Part shown: positions 41,084 to 50,981 of the stretch, one piece after another
How positions within the stretch are numbered: position 1 is the stretch's first letter
Layout: each line of letters starts with the position of its first letter
Assembly: GCA_023664185.1 (NCBI GenBank)
Contig: JAMPGA010000001.1
Coordinates: forward strand, 299,304-363,303
DNA: 64,000 nucleotides
Reading direction: 5' to 3'
Origin: Muribaculaceae bacterium
GTDB taxonomy: Bacteria > Bacteroidota > Bacteroidia > Bacteroidales > Muribaculaceae
The notes under the pieces: generated by a model
Database searches by the model: none
Seen by the model: only the letters and a program-made list of their open reading frames with translations
What the model was told of the DNA's origin: nothing
Position numbers and translations under genes: made by a program

Positions 41084-43204
41084 TCAGTATGCAAATGGAG
41101 ATGAAGGGCTGCGTCGCAGGCCGCTGTTGCGCAGCGAGGAGCCTGAGTTGCCGCGACGGCTGCCGCTGGTGTCGCGCATGAAGGGATCGTCGAAATATTC
41201 GTCCTCCTCTTCATCGTCGGTGCCATGCTGCGGCTGTTCGCCCTTCTTCAGTTTGGGTTTGTTTTTCTTTATGTCGAGCGGTTTCTGCTGGTCGACGGGG
41301 AGCTCGTTGATGTTCCACTCCTGCTCCACATCCCAGTTTTTGCGCAGGTTTATCTTGCGTGGGAAGTAGTATACCTCCTCGGGTTGTATGGTGTCGGCCA
41401 CATTGCCGGTGGTCCAGATGCCGTCGCCGTTCGAGTCGATGAACAGGCGGGCGTAATATGAGCCTGGATTGATGTATTCAAGGAAGGCCGTGCCCCCTTG
41501 CAGCGGAGCCGTCATCACGGGATTGTCGCTGTTGAGAAGCTCCACTATGGCCGGGCGCCCTTCGAGGCCGGAGATGTTGAAGGTGAGCGTGGAGTAGTCG
41601 GCGCGGGTCTTGGTGGTGATATCCTGAACCACAGGGCGATTATGGATGCCATAGATATCGTAGATGGCCGCCGAGTCGATGGTGAGACGGTAGTGCGTGC
41701 CCTCCTCCCACTCGTATGGAGCGGTATAGGCCATGGGGTTGAGGGGCTGCTGGCGCGATATCACGGGCGCCACAACGGGATACCACACGGAGTCGATCTC
41801 CATCTCCATCTTCACGGCCCTCTGGTCGAGCGAGGCTATGGGGGTAGAGCTCTTGAATGTGAGCCCGGTGTTGAGGTCCTGAACCTGGGGGGAAGTGAGT
41901 TTGAAGTCGAGATATTTTACCTCCTCCTTTGGCATCTCCATCAGATCCATGGTGTCTTTGCCCTCCTCGCGGCGTTTCTGGTTGATTCGCATCACCTCTT
42001 CGTTGTGCTTTATGGCATGGTCTATGCGCTTTTGCCATGCCTCAGCCAGCTTGGCAGCGGCCTCCATGCGGCGTTTTTTGGTGTACTGGCCGCGCAGGGT
42101 GAGGCGCAGGGTGTCGGTTTTTAGGGAGAGCTGCCCCAGGGTGTCGGTGCGCATGTAGCGCGCCTCCACGATGAGGGAGTCGAGGTCGGCCAGCGTGGAG
42201 TCGGTGATCCAGTATTGCAGCGAGTCGAGCCTTGCCGTGGCTTCGAGGGATGCCCATGTGGAGATATCGTCGCCGGCACGGTGAGTATTCACGAGCTTAA
42301 TGGCGGGGAGCGTGTCGGCCTTGGTGCCGAAAGTAAGCACTATGCGGTCGGTGGCCGGACGGCGATAATCTTTGAGATACTGTGTGGCGTAGCCTTCGTT
42401 AAACCATGTGAGCAGCAGGTCGTTGGGCAGGAAGCGGGTGGCTCCGCGTGTCACCAGAGAGTCGCGGATGCCTGTAGTGGTGCGCACAAGGGTATCGGTG
42501 ACGGTGGTGGGCTCGGAAGTGGGGGAGACGGTGACGTCGTAGAAGGCTATATCCTCCGAGCGGTCCCAGTGGTAGTCGCGGTTCACATCGTTGATGGCAA
42601 AGACGCGATAGGAGCCAGGTTTGAGGCCTTTTATGGTGAACTGTCCCAGCTGGTTTGTCTTTGCTATCCTCTCCATGGGCAGAGTGGTGAGCGCGGTGTC
42701 CGACATATTGGAGTAGACCCCCACCAACATACCCTGAGCTGGCTCAAGGGTACGGGCTTCAAACACCATGCCGGAAATCTGCAGAGTGTCAATCTCCTGG
42801 CCTGTGGCAAAGTCAAGCGTGAGACCGTCGAGCACATTACCCTCGTTGAGGTCTTTAATCGCGTCGGAGAAGTCGACGGTATATGTCATATCGGGCACGA
42901 GGGTATCGCGCAGCTCCATATATAGACGGCGCCCCACGGTGGAGATGGAGGGTGTGGTCTTCTGAGCGGGCGACACCACGATTTTGTTCATGGCGTCGTC
43001 GAGCGATATGTTCTCGTCAAACTCCACAACAATCTTGTTGCCCTTCACGTTGAGCTGCCCCATTGGTGGGTTAGACCTCACATATCGTGGGGGAGTCTCG
43101 TCGCGCGGACCACCCTCAGGCCGCCCCATATTGGCACAGGCCGCAAGCACGAGTGCTGCGACCATGGCCGGGAGTAGACGGAGAGATGTGAAGAATTGAC
43201 TCAT
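41084..43204 (-). CDS. Ig-like (Big_5/SbsA-type) domain lipoprotein
   Basis: From the ATG at 43204 the product has 706 residues and a lipoprotein signal ending LVLAAC (Cys23), followed by ANMGRPEGGPRDETPPRYV and an SbsA-type Ig domain (NPPMGQLNVKGNKIVVEFDE). A carboxypeptidase-like/prealbumin fold (about 205-250, NQLGQFTIKGLKPGSYRVF) comes next, and further beta modules end near YYARLFIDSNGDGIW. The C-terminus is Lys- and Asp-rich, then Ser/Arg-rich. Similar lipoproteins sit near cell wall genes in Bacteroidetes; function unknown. It follows ftsZ after 56 bases containing a small hairpin. Confidence 0.8.
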   Translation of the reverse strand: MSQFFTSLRLLPAMVAALVLAACANMGRPEGGPRDETPPRYVRSNPPMGQLNVKGNKIVVEFDENISLDDAMNKIVVSPAQKTTPSISTVGRRLYMELRDTLVPDMTYTVDFSDAIKDLNEGNVLDGLTLDFATGQEIDTLQISGMVFEARTLEPAQGMLVGVYSNMSDTALTTLPMERIAKTNQLGQFTIKGLKPGSYRVFAINDVNRDYHWDRSEDIAFYDVTVSPTSEPTTVTDTLVRTTTGIRDSLVTRGATRFLPNDLLLTWFNEGYATQYLKDYRRPATDRIVLTFGTKADTLPAIKLVNTHRAGDDISTWASLEATARLDSLQYWITDSTLADLDSLIVEARYMRTDTLGQLSLKTDTLRLTLRGQYTKKRRMEAAAKLAEAWQKRIDHAIKHNEEVMRINQKRREEGKDTMDLMEMPKEEVKYLDFKLTSPQVQDLNTGLTFKSSTPIASLDQRAVKMEMEIDSVWYPVVAPVISRQQPLNPMAYTAPYEWEEGTHYRLTIDSAAIYDIYGIHNRPVVQDITTKTRADYSTLTFNISGLEGRPAIVELLNSDNPVMTAPLQGGTAFLEYINPGSYYARLFIDSNGDGIWTTGNVADTIQPEEVYYFPRKINLRKNWDVEQEWNINELPVDQQKPLDIKKNKPKLKKGEQPQHGTDDEEEDEYFDDPFMRDTSGSRRGNSGSSLRNSGLRRSPSSPFAY

Positions 43205-43233
43205 ATAACCAATGTGAAAAGTTGAGAATCGAG

Positions 43234-43259
43234 AGCCGGGAATGGAGAGCGGCCCGGCT
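43234..43259 (-). other. Hairpin directly after ftsZ
   Basis: AGCCGGG (43234-43240) and CCCGGCT (43253-43259) form a perfect 7-bp stem with a 12-base loop immediately after the ftsZ stop. Without a clear T run it may be a partial terminator or an mRNA stabiliser between the division cluster and the downstream genes. Confidence 0.45.
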
Positions 43260-43260
43260 A

Positions 43261-44667
43261 TCAATAGCTGAAGATGGCGTTGCCGGTGGGAGACCCCATC
43301 GAAGAGCCTGCCGAGGGTGTCTGCTGGGCGCTCTCGGCTGCTGCGGAGCGGATTAAATCCACTATCTTGCGGTCGCGCTTGTAGGTGGGATACTGCTCGA
43401 GCACCTCACACACCTTCTCGTCGTCGAGCTGGTTGGGGCCGAGGATGATAGACGATGCACGGTCCTTGTTGCCAGTCATCTCCTGAGCCTTTTTCTGGCC
43501 ATATTCCTCGGCCATGCGGGCCTCGAGCTCCTTGTCGCGGTCATTCTCTATGGGAGCCGGGGCAACGGTGACGGGGGTCTCGGGCTTGCGGGGACCCGAA
43601 ATCTTCACGCCGGGATTATCAAACACAAAGCCACCTCCTCTGGTGCCCTTCATGATGTCGGCCTCCTCCTCGCGCAGCGTCACGTTGAAGCCGGCAGCCA
43701 GGATGGTGATTTTTATCTTGTTGCCAAGGGTTTCGTCGAAGCCTACGCCCCACACCACGTCGACCTCGTTGTTTATCGAGCCGATAAACTCGTTGAGCTC
43801 TGAGGTCTCGCTCATGAGGAAGGTCTCCTCGGCCTTGGGGTCGAAGAATATGTTGAAGAGCAGCTTCTTGGAGCCCAGAATGTCGCGGTTTTTGAGCAGC
43901 GGCGAATTCAGGGCGTCGCGGATGGCCTTTGACACACGCTGCTCTCCCTCGCCGTAGCCTGTAGAGATAATAGCGGCGCCACCGTTGCGCAGAGTGAAGT
44001 CGCAGTCGTTGAAGTCGAGGTTTATAAGACCGTTTGAGGTGATGATCTCCGAAATGGAGCGTGCGGCAATAGAGAGGGTATCGTCGGCCTTGCCGAATGC
44101 GTTGAGGAAGTCGAGATCACCGTATATTTCGTTGAGGCGCTCGTTGTTTATGACGAGGAGAGCGTCGACATACTTCGACATCTCGTCGGCGCCTGCAATG
44201 GCCTTCTTGATCTTCACCGAGCCTTCGAAAAGGAAGGGGATGGTGACTATACCGATTGTGAGCAGACCGCGCTCTTTGGCCACTTGAGCCACCACGGGAG
44301 CTGCTCCGGTACCTGTGCCGCCGCCCATACCGGCTGTGATAAACACCATGCGTGTATCGTCGTCGAAGAGGCGGTTTATATCCTCAATGGCATCCTTGGC
44401 ATAGGCTTCGGCCACTTCGGGCTTGTTGCCTGCCCCGAGGCCGTCGCCTATCACGAGCTTGACGGGCACGGGAGAGTTGTCGAGACACTGCCGGTCGGTG
44501 TTGATGTTGACAAACGACACATCCTTCAGGCCGCTGCGAAACATGTGGTTGACGGCGTTGTTGCCGCCACCACCCACGCCGATGGCCTTGATGATGATGG
44601 GTTTGTTTTCCTTGGGGGTCTCGTTGACGAATGCCGAAGCATCGTCTATCTTATCGAAATCTGGCAT
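43261..44667 (-). CDS. ftsZ: Cell division protein FtsZ
   Basis: FtsZ is the tubulin-like GTPase that forms the division ring. The 468-residue protein has KAIGVGGGGNNAVNHMF, the GTP signature MGGGTGTGAAPVVAQVAKE near residue 118, the T7 loop LNLDFNDCDF (its form is NGLINLDFND) and a C-terminal domain. The polar variable linker after about 365 ends RKIVDLIRSAAAE and a short NAIFSY tail. The linker is long compared with E. coli, as usual in Bacteroidetes. It lies 27 bases after ftsA and is the last gene of the division cluster proper. Confidence 0.97.
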   Translation of the reverse strand: MPDFDKIDDASAFVNETPKENKPIIIKAIGVGGGGNNAVNHMFRSGLKDVSFVNINTDRQCLDNSPVPVKLVIGDGLGAGNKPEVAEAYAKDAIEDINRLFDDDTRMVFITAGMGGGTGTGAAPVVAQVAKERGLLTIGIVTIPFLFEGSVKIKKAIAGADEMSKYVDALLVINNERLNEIYGDLDFLNAFGKADDTLSIAARSISEIITSNGLINLDFNDCDFTLRNGGAAIISTGYGEGEQRVSKAIRDALNSPLLKNRDILGSKKLLFNIFFDPKAEETFLMSETSELNEFIGSINNEVDVVWGVGFDETLGNKIKITILAAGFNVTLREEEADIMKGTRGGGFVFDNPGVKISGPRKPETPVTVAPAPIENDRDKELEARMAEEYGQKKAQEMTGNKDRASSIILGPNQLDDEKVCEVLEQYPTYKRDRKIVDLIRSAAAESAQQTPSAGSSMGSPTGNAIFSY

Positions 44668-44694
44668 TTCAGTATTATGTTATAGTCAGTTGTA

Positions 44695-46188
44695 TTATTC
44701 GTTTTCGTCGTCAACCTCTTCAGTGAAGATGTTGGCCACACGCTCTATCACGCCGTTTCTCACCTGATTCATCCAGCGGCTGAAGGGGCTCTTGGTCTCC
44801 GGCTTGTTGTAGCTGGTGACGGGTGTGGGCTTCTGTCCGGGAGCTTTCTGAGTTGGGGTGGTGGTGGAGGGAGCCGACGCCACGGGGCGCTGAGGCTCAG
44901 CTATCGGACGTGTATTGCCCGTGTAAGGGTGCTGATAGGTAGTTGTGGCTGCGGGAGCTGGGGCTGGAGCAGGAGCTAGGGCAGGTTTCTGCGGCTGTAC
45001 GGGCTGTACGGGCTGTACAGGCTGCTGCACGGTCACCACCGGCTGGGGGCTCAGACACTCTTTGGCGCCGTTGTGGGCTGCGTCGGCCAGGATGGAAATC
45101 ACATCTACAGCGTCCGAGCTCTGGATGCGTCCGTCCAGAATGCGCACTCGGCTGTCGGGGTTGCCCACTCTCACCTTCATGCCCGGAAGGAGTTGCTCCA
45201 GGCGGCTGCAGAGGCCGTTGAGCTTCGAGCCGCGGCCCACCACCACGATTCCGGCAGGCAGATTCTCGGGAGTGAGGCCGGCCTGTCTGATCTGCTCGTC
45301 GACATTGAGGAGTATCTCCATTGCGCGGGCACCGACATAGTTGTTCACAGCATTCATGTCAATGTTGTCGGCCGGACGTATGCCCGACATATCGTTTGAT
45401 GGCATGGCATTGCCAAAGGCTATCTTGAGCTCCTCGGCTTTCTCCTCGAGGTAATTGAGGGTGGTGATATCGCGGGTGATGTTGCGCGAGCCTAAGGGGA
45501 GCACGGCAAGGTGCACCAGCACACCATCCTTGAAAATGGCCACCGAAGTGGTCTCGGCACCGAAATCCACCATCATGCACCCCAGGCGCTTTTCCTCGGA
45601 TGTCAGCACAAGGTTTGCCTCGGCCAACGGACGTACCACCACAGCCTCACACTTCAGCCCCAGACGTGTCTCGATCACCTGCCAGAGATTTTTCACCAGC
45701 GACATGCGGCAGCTGAGCAGGTTGAGACGAGCCTGGAGATGCTGACCGAACATGCCCACGGGCCTCTTGGTCGGAGCACCATCCACTCTGATACCCCGGA
45801 GGAGAGCCTTGGTGACGGTGCGGTCGCTCAAGGGGCGATGCAGAGCCTCCTCGATAATTTGCTCGATGATTTCCTGTGTAATCTCGGTTTCCGAGGGATA
45901 GCGACGCTCAATGTCGACAATCTCGGAGATAAGCGAGCGGCCGCCTACACTGACATACACGCGCTCAATCTTGCGTGGAGCCTCGCGCTGCTCAAGACGG
46001 TTTATCACACTGCGCACTGCAGCGGCAGTCTCCACCACGTTGCGTATCATGCCGTATCTGACGATATCGGATATTTTTTCTTCCTCTACTGCCTTGATGC
46101 TTAGCAGGCCCGAGGGGTCGACTGTGCCGATGGCACCCTTGATTTTTGAGCTCCCTATCTCCAGAGCTATTATGGTCTTTTCTTCCAT
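44695..46188 (-). CDS. ftsA: Cell division protein FtsA
   Basis: FtsA is an actin-like ATPase that tethers FtsZ to the membrane. The 497-residue protein has IIALEIGSSKIKGAIG, the SHS2 domain near 85-160 (VDGAPTKRPVGMFGQHLQA), the phosphate-2 region MMVDFGAETTSVAIFKDGV, and GIVVVGRGSKLNGL. A Pro/Ala/Gln linker (about 385-465) with PVQ repeats precedes the amphipathic C-terminal helix SPFSRWMNQVRNGVIERV, which should bind the membrane. The linker is longer than in E. coli. ftsQ lies 43 bases upstream. Confidence 0.95.
   Translation of the reverse strand: MEEKTIIALEIGSSKIKGAIGTVDPSGLLSIKAVEEEKISDIVRYGMIRNVVETAAAVRSVINRLEQREAPRKIERVYVSVGGRSLISEIVDIERRYPSETEITQEIIEQIIEEALHRPLSDRTVTKALLRGIRVDGAPTKRPVGMFGQHLQARLNLLSCRMSLVKNLWQVIETRLGLKCEAVVVRPLAEANLVLTSEEKRLGCMMVDFGAETTSVAIFKDGVLVHLAVLPLGSRNITRDITTLNYLEEKAEELKIAFGNAMPSNDMSGIRPADNIDMNAVNNYVGARAMEILLNVDEQIRQAGLTPENLPAGIVVVGRGSKLNGLCSRLEQLLPGMKVRVGNPDSRVRILDGRIQSSDAVDVISILADAAHNGAKECLSPQPVVTVQQPVQPVQPVQPQKPALAPAPAPAPAATTTYQHPYTGNTRPIAEPQRPVASAPSTTTPTQKAPGQKPTPVTSYNKPETKSPFSRWMNQVRNGVIERVANIFTEEVDDENE
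44993..45024 (-). repeat. 9-base repeat in the ftsA linker
   Basis: GGCTGTACG is repeated three times, the third copy with one change, and then partly again; it encodes Pro-Val-Gln on the minus strand. Slippage could vary the linker length. Confidence 0.75.
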
Positions 46189-46231
46189 TGGGGTGGGGTG
46201 GTGTATATAGTGTGTGGTGATGGTGTATTGT

Positions 46232-47125
46232 TTATTTTTTGATTCGAGGGATGGATGGCTCTATGGTCGATTTCTCGCCGGCCACGCTTGTGCCGGGAGC
46301 GATGCTGTCGCTCACCATCATGGCATCCACACTGACGCTCTCGTCTTCGTCGTAGTATCTCACGGGGAAGTCGTGGGCACGGCGGTGACGCTTTGTGGCC
46401 ACGAGCTGGCCGCGCCATTTCAGCGATAGGGTGTCATACTTCTCCCAGCCCTGCGAGGGGAGCACCTTGGCATAAAACTGTCTGAGGCGGTCGAACTTCA
46501 GCGGTATGTCGGTCATGTCGCCCAGGTTGACCACATGCTCCCTGATGGAGGGGATGAGAAATATGTCGTGAGGGCCACGGACATCGATCATGGTGACGTA
46601 GGTGTTCCAGATGGAGTCGGAGGCGATGAAGTCGAGCAGCGGCAGCAGCGAGAGTGGGGTGAAGGCAGTGTCGGCCTCATCGAAGTGGCCGGTAATCAGA
46701 GGCACATTCTTGCGGAAGCGTGCTCCGGCCTTGACACGTTTGCCTTGGCGGTTGATATAGTAGCTTTCGTCGCCGTCAAACACACGTGCCACCGGCACAA
46801 TGGGCTTCACGGAGATGCGGATGGAGCCATCAGTGTATTTCACCACCGAGGCGTCCTCGAGTTTGTCCATGGCCAGGAGGTGGCGCCTCATCTTCTGAGT
46901 GTTGATGGCCGAGAGCTGCATGCCCACCGACTTGCGATGGATGCTGTCGAGCTCGGTGCCTATCTCTTCGCGCGTCACAAAGCCGTTGGCGCCCTCTGTT
47001 GGCTCCACTTCTATATTCACGCCTGTACACACCACATCGCTGTCGGCGCCGGCAGAGGCTACCAGCGACACAGCAAGATACACTACAAGTGTGAGTGAGA
47101 ATATTATTTTAAGATAATTCGGCAT
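46232..47125 (-). CDS. ftsQ: Cell division protein FtsQ
   Basis: FtsQ is the bitopic divisome protein that connects early and late division proteins. The 297-residue product has one N-terminal helix (about 5-26, LKIIFSLTLVVYLAVSLVAS), a POTRA-like region (GFVTREEIGTELDSIHRKSV) and the beta domain with YYINRQGKRVKAGARF and VPLITGHFD. Sequence similarity to proteobacterial FtsQ is low, but the position between murC and ftsA and the layout support it. It overlaps murC by 17 bases. Confidence 0.88.
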   Translation of the reverse strand: MPNYLKIIFSLTLVVYLAVSLVASAGADSDVVCTGVNIEVEPTEGANGFVTREEIGTELDSIHRKSVGMQLSAINTQKMRRHLLAMDKLEDASVVKYTDGSIRISVKPIVPVARVFDGDESYYINRQGKRVKAGARFRKNVPLITGHFDEADTAFTPLSLLPLLDFIASDSIWNTYVTMIDVRGPHDIFLIPSIREHVVNLGDMTDIPLKFDRLRQFYAKVLPSQGWEKYDTLSLKWRGQLVATKRHRRAHDFPVRYYDEDESVSVDAMMVSDSIAPGTSVAGEKSTIEPSIPRIKK

Positions 47126-48515
47126 TTTTTACAATCTCGGGGAGTAAGGTGTTGATGTCGCCCGCGCCCACGGTCAAAAGTATGTCAAAGTTACGACTTT
47201 TGAGCGTCTCTACCAATTTTTCTTTATCTATTAATGTTTTATCTGCAATTTTAACATCATTGAATATTATCTCAGATGTCACTCCGGGGATGGGCTCCTC
47301 GCGGGCGGGATAGATGGGGAGGAGCAGCAGGGAGTCGGCACCCGAGAGGGCATCGGCAAACTCCGGGGCAAAGTCGCGTGTGCGTGAGTAGAGATGGGGC
47401 TGGAATGCCACTGTGAGCTTGCGGCCGGGATAGAGGGCTTTGACTGAGGCGATTGACGAGCGCAGCTCTTCGGGATGGTGGGCATAATCGTCGATTATCA
47501 CACGGCCCTGGCCATTGTTCTCCTTGAGCCATGTCTCGAAGCGGCGCTTGGTGCCCTGGAATGTCGAGAGAGCCTCGCGCACAGCGGGGACGTCGAAAGC
47601 TTCGGTGCGGCACACGGCGGCCACGGCGGCCACGGCGTTGGCTATGTTGACCTCGACGGGCACACCGAGATTAACGTTGCGGATGATGCCGCGCGGGGTG
47701 TTGAGGTCGAAGGTGATGGTGCCGGGTGAGCGGCGCACATATGAGGCATAGAAGTCGGGGGCAGCGTCCTTGCCGTCCCATTCGCCGCAGTATGTCATGG
47801 TCTTGACCCCATCCTTCACTCTTGGCTTGAGCTTGAGGCCGGTGTGCACTATCAGTGTGCCTCCGGGGCGAATCAGTTCGGTAAATCGGGCAAAGCTTTC
47901 AAGATAAGCCTCCTCGGTGCCATAGATATCGAGATGATCGGGGTCTGTGGCAGTGATGACGGCAATGTGGGGTGTGAGGTGATGGAACGAGCGGTCATAC
48001 TCGTCGGCCTCGATCACGCTGTATTGTGATGAGGGGGAGAGCAGGAAGTTTGTGCCATAGTTTTTCATCTCGCCACCCAGAAAAGCATTGCACCCCACGC
48101 CACACACTGTGAGTATATGTGCGGCCATGGAGGATGTGGTGGTCTTGCCGTGGGTTCCGGCAAAGCAGAGAGCGTCGCTGCCGCGTGTGACGATGCCCAG
48201 AGCCTTGGCGCGCTTCATAAGCTCAAAGCCGCCGTCGCGGAAATAGGCGAGAATGGGCATGTCGGCAGGCACTGCGGGGGTGTAGATGGCTACCGTATCG
48301 GCCAGATTGCGGAAGGCTTGGGGAATGGAGTCGGGATCGGGCTCGAATGTAATCTTCACCCCCTCGCGCTCCAGCTCGGCGGTGAGAGCCGAGGGTGTGC
48401 GGTCATATCCGGCCACATTCTTGCCACGGCTGAGGAAATAGCGCTCCAAAGCGGCCATCCCTATGCCGCCGGCGCCTATGAAGTAGAAATTGCGATATTT
48501 GTCGAAGTCGTTCAT
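47109..48515 (-). CDS. murC: UDP-N-acetylmuramate-L-alanine ligase
   Basis: MurC adds L-alanine to UDP-MurNAc, the first peptide step of murein synthesis. The 468-residue protein has YFIGAGGIGMAALERYFL, the ATP loop FAGTHGKTTTSSM, VIEADEYDRSFHHLTP, and RVIIDDYAHHPEEL in the C-terminal domain. I used the ATG at 48515 (MNDFDKYRNFYFIG), which fits the family; the frame is open 26 codons further and would overlap murG. The C-terminus overlaps ftsQ by 17 bases. Confidence 0.96.
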   Translation of the reverse strand: MNDFDKYRNFYFIGAGGIGMAALERYFLSRGKNVAGYDRTPSALTAELEREGVKITFEPDPDSIPQAFRNLADTVAIYTPAVPADMPILAYFRDGGFELMKRAKALGIVTRGSDALCFAGTHGKTTTSSMAAHILTVCGVGCNAFLGGEMKNYGTNFLLSPSSQYSVIEADEYDRSFHHLTPHIAVITATDPDHLDIYGTEEAYLESFARFTELIRPGGTLIVHTGLKLKPRVKDGVKTMTYCGEWDGKDAAPDFYASYVRRSPGTITFDLNTPRGIIRNVNLGVPVEVNIANAVAAVAAVCRTEAFDVPAVREALSTFQGTKRRFETWLKENNGQGRVIIDDYAHHPEELRSSIASVKALYPGRKLTVAFQPHLYSRTRDFAPEFADALSGADSLLLLPIYPAREEPIPGVTSEIIFNDVKIADKTLIDKEKLVETLKSRNFDILLTVGAGDINTLLPEIVKNAELS

Positions 48516-48537
48516 ATCAATCAGGTTTGCGGTTGTG

Positions 48538-49626
48538 CTAATTGCGTGAGTCAATGAGTCGGACAATCTCGTCCACAATTTTTTCGTCGGCATTGTGGAG
48601 TGCCATTTTGCATATATTCTCCTCGAGCTGACGGCGCTTGGTGGGCTGTATGGTCAGCTCCTTGAGGGTGGAGGGGAGCGAGGCCACGGCGTCCTTGTCG
48701 AGAATCATCACGGCGGCTCCTTTTGTTGAGAGGGCTTCGGCGTTATGGCGCTGGTGATCCTCAGCCACGTTGGGCGAGGGGATGAGTACGGCAGCCTTGC
48801 CCAGATTCTGGAGCTCGGAGATGGTGCCGGCACCGGCGCGGGCCACCACAAGGTCGGCAGCCTTATAGGCCACATCCATGTCTGTGATGAATGTCACGGC
48901 CTTGACGTCGGGGTAGCCTTCGGCCACCTTCTGAAACTCGTCGGCACCATAGCGACCCGTCTGCCACAACACCGAGACCCCTTTGAGCGAGGGGAGGGAG
49001 GCGGCCACAGATTCGTTGAGGGTGCGGGCACCCAGACTGCCCCCGGTGGCGAGGATGAGGAGGCGCGAGGGGTCGAAACCCAGGCGCTTTTTGGCCTCCT
49101 CACGTGTCAGCGCACACTCTTCCAGCTCCTTGCGCATGGGGTTGCCGGTCTTCACTATGCGGTGGGCCGGAAACCAGCGGTCGGTGCCGTCGTAGGCCAC
49201 ACAGATGCTGCCGGCTTTCTTGGCAAGCAATTTGTTTGTAACCCCCGGATAGGAGTTCTGCTCCTGGAGCAGGGTAGGGATGCCCCGGCGTTGAGCCTCC
49301 TTGAGCACAGGGCCGCTGGCGTAGCCGCCCACGCCTATTGCTATGTCGGGCTGAAACTCGCGCACTATCCTACGAGCTTTGCGCAGCGACTTGAACAGCT
49401 TCCAGAGCACACCGAAGTTGCGCCACAGCCTTTTACGGTCGAATCCGGCCACCGGAAGCCCCTCTATGCGATAGCCCGCAGCGGGCACCTTTTCCATCTC
49501 CATGCGCCCCTCGGCTCCCACAAAGAGAATCTCGGCGTCGGGGAAACGGCGCTTCACGGCACCGGCTATCGAGAGGGCCGGGAATATATGTCCGCCGGTA
49601 CCCCCTCCTGATATCAGAACATTCAT
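48538..49626 (-). CDS. murG: UDP-GlcNAc:lipid I N-acetylglucosaminyltransferase
   Basis: MurG adds GlcNAc to lipid I to form lipid II on the inner face of the membrane. The 362-residue GT-B enzyme has LISGGGTGGHIFPALSIA, the loop GGYASGPVLKEAQRRGIP, LLQEQNSYPGVTNKLLAKK, and ATGGSLGARTLNESVA. Its nucleotide-sugar motif is ADLVVARAGAGTISELQNLG. It overlaps the ftsW stop by 4 bases and is 22 bases before murC. Confidence 0.97.
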   Translation of the reverse strand: MNVLISGGGTGGHIFPALSIAGAVKRRFPDAEILFVGAEGRMEMEKVPAAGYRIEGLPVAGFDRKRLWRNFGVLWKLFKSLRKARRIVREFQPDIAIGVGGYASGPVLKEAQRRGIPTLLQEQNSYPGVTNKLLAKKAGSICVAYDGTDRWFPAHRIVKTGNPMRKELEECALTREEAKKRLGFDPSRLLILATGGSLGARTLNESVAASLPSLKGVSVLWQTGRYGADEFQKVAEGYPDVKAVTFITDMDVAYKAADLVVARAGAGTISELQNLGKAAVLIPSPNVAEDHQRHNAEALSTKGAAVMILDKDAVASLPSTLKELTIQPTKRRQLEENICKMALHNADEKIVDEIVRLIDSRN

Positions 49627-50963
49627 AACTGCATTTTGTTTTCGCCACTGAGTTGCTCGGGCAGGGCGTCGAGCTCCTCGCGTTTTTCGTGTGATTTGTT
49701 AGCTTTGCCTGTAGCCGTGCGGCTCACCGAGAGCATTATGCCAAAGGCTATACAGGTGACGATGATAGATGTGCCACCCTTCGATATCAGTGGCAGCGGC
49801 TGGCCTGACACCGGGAAGAAGCCGGTGACGATACCTATATGAAACAGAGCCTGGAAGGCTATCATCACGGCCATGCCCATAACCAGGAGGGCCGGATAGG
49901 TGCGGGTGCACCGCGAGGCGATGCTGGCAGCACGCCCCAGCAGCCACAGGTAGAGGATGAGCACGGCTACACCCCCTATCAGTCCCAGCTCCTCGACCAC
50001 TATGGCAAAGATATAGTCGGAGAAAGCCAGGGGCAGACGTGCGGCCTCACGCGAATTGCCGGGGCCTACGCCATGAAAACTGCCATGAGCCTGAGCCATA
50101 TAGCTAAGCACCTCCTGGCGATTCTCGCCCGTGGCCGGGAGCTCCCATTTGGGCACCGAGGTTTCGTTGTGGCGCTCCAGACGGGCTATCCAGGTGACGA
50201 TGCGCGAAGCGTTTTTCAGCTCGTCCTCATACTGGCTGGCCAGCTCGGGATGGGCTTTGATCAACTCGGTGCGCTCTTTCCAGGGCACATAATCGTGCTG
50301 ATACAGATACCAGAAGGCACCTCCGGCAAGCACCGCAAAGACTACGGCCGCATAGAATATGTGTGAGAACTTCACACCGCCAATCACCATCATAGAGATT
50401 GTGATGGCCACGAGGAGGGCAGTGTTTGTGAGGCCCTGGGTGGCCAGCAACATGGAGAAAATCACCAGTACAATGCCACAATATATCATGCCTCGCCCCG
50501 TGATGCCCACACCCTTGGGGTTCTGGTTGAGCGTCATGATCAGAGCCACCAGCAGCACGGCCGATATCTTGACCATCTCGGCCGGGAATATGGTGAATCC
50601 AGGCACCGATATGGAGCGCCGGGCGCCGTTGATCTCAGTGCCGAAAAAGAGCACATACATCATCAAGGCGGCTGAAACGACCGAGAAAATTAAGGTGAAG
50701 ACGGCAAAATCGCTGTAGTGGCGCTTAGAGAGCACCCACACCAGTCCCATGCCTCCGGCCAGCATGATGACATGGCGCAGGATGGGACCCATCACTCCGA
50801 ACGCCGAGGCCGCAACCTCGCGCGACGAAGCGCTGTAGAGCTCGATGACCGAGACGAGACACAGGGCTATGACTATGCCCCAGATATGCTTGTCGGCACG
50901 TGCCACGGCTTTGGGCTTGCTTGTGGCCTGGGTATCGACGGTGGTATTGACGGTAGTATCCAT
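49623..50963 (-). CDS. ftsW: Peptidoglycan glycosyltransferase FtsW (SEDS family)
   Basis: FtsW polymerises septal glycan strands together with its PBP partner. The 446-residue protein has about ten helices, a conserved Asp/Glu region and the SEDS patterns SRRSISVPGFTIFPAEMVK-like near 115-135. The segments SYMAQAHGSFHGVGPGNS, FSDYIFAIVVEELG and PLISKGGTSIIVTCIAFG are also typical. The extracytoplasmic loop near 215-265 is longer than usual (charged, with YEDELKNASRIVTWI), as I recall for Bacteroidetes. It lies 18 bases after murD. Confidence 0.95.
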   Translation of the reverse strand: MDTTVNTTVDTQATSKPKAVARADKHIWGIVIALCLVSVIELYSASSREVAASAFGVMGPILRHVIMLAGGMGLVWVLSKRHYSDFAVFTLIFSVVSAALMMYVLFFGTEINGARRSISVPGFTIFPAEMVKISAVLLVALIMTLNQNPKGVGITGRGMIYCGIVLVIFSMLLATQGLTNTALLVAITISMMVIGGVKFSHIFYAAVVFAVLAGGAFWYLYQHDYVPWKERTELIKAHPELASQYEDELKNASRIVTWIARLERHNETSVPKWELPATGENRQEVLSYMAQAHGSFHGVGPGNSREAARLPLAFSDYIFAIVVEELGLIGGVAVLILYLWLLGRAASIASRCTRTYPALLVMGMAVMIAFQALFHIGIVTGFFPVSGQPLPLISKGGTSIIVTCIAFGIMLSVSRTATGKANKSHEKREELDALPEQLSGENKMQL

Positions 50964-50981
50964 TGAAGAGAGTTTAGAGTA

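Noticed and set aside
41074..41226. 51-codon N-terminal extension of the UPF0104 protein
   Set aside because: It is Ala/His low-complexity sequence overlapping the lipoprotein gene, and the first membrane helix begins right after the Met at 41073.
48516..48593. 26-codon N-terminal extension of MurC
   Set aside because: It overlaps the murG end and precedes the conserved start of the family.
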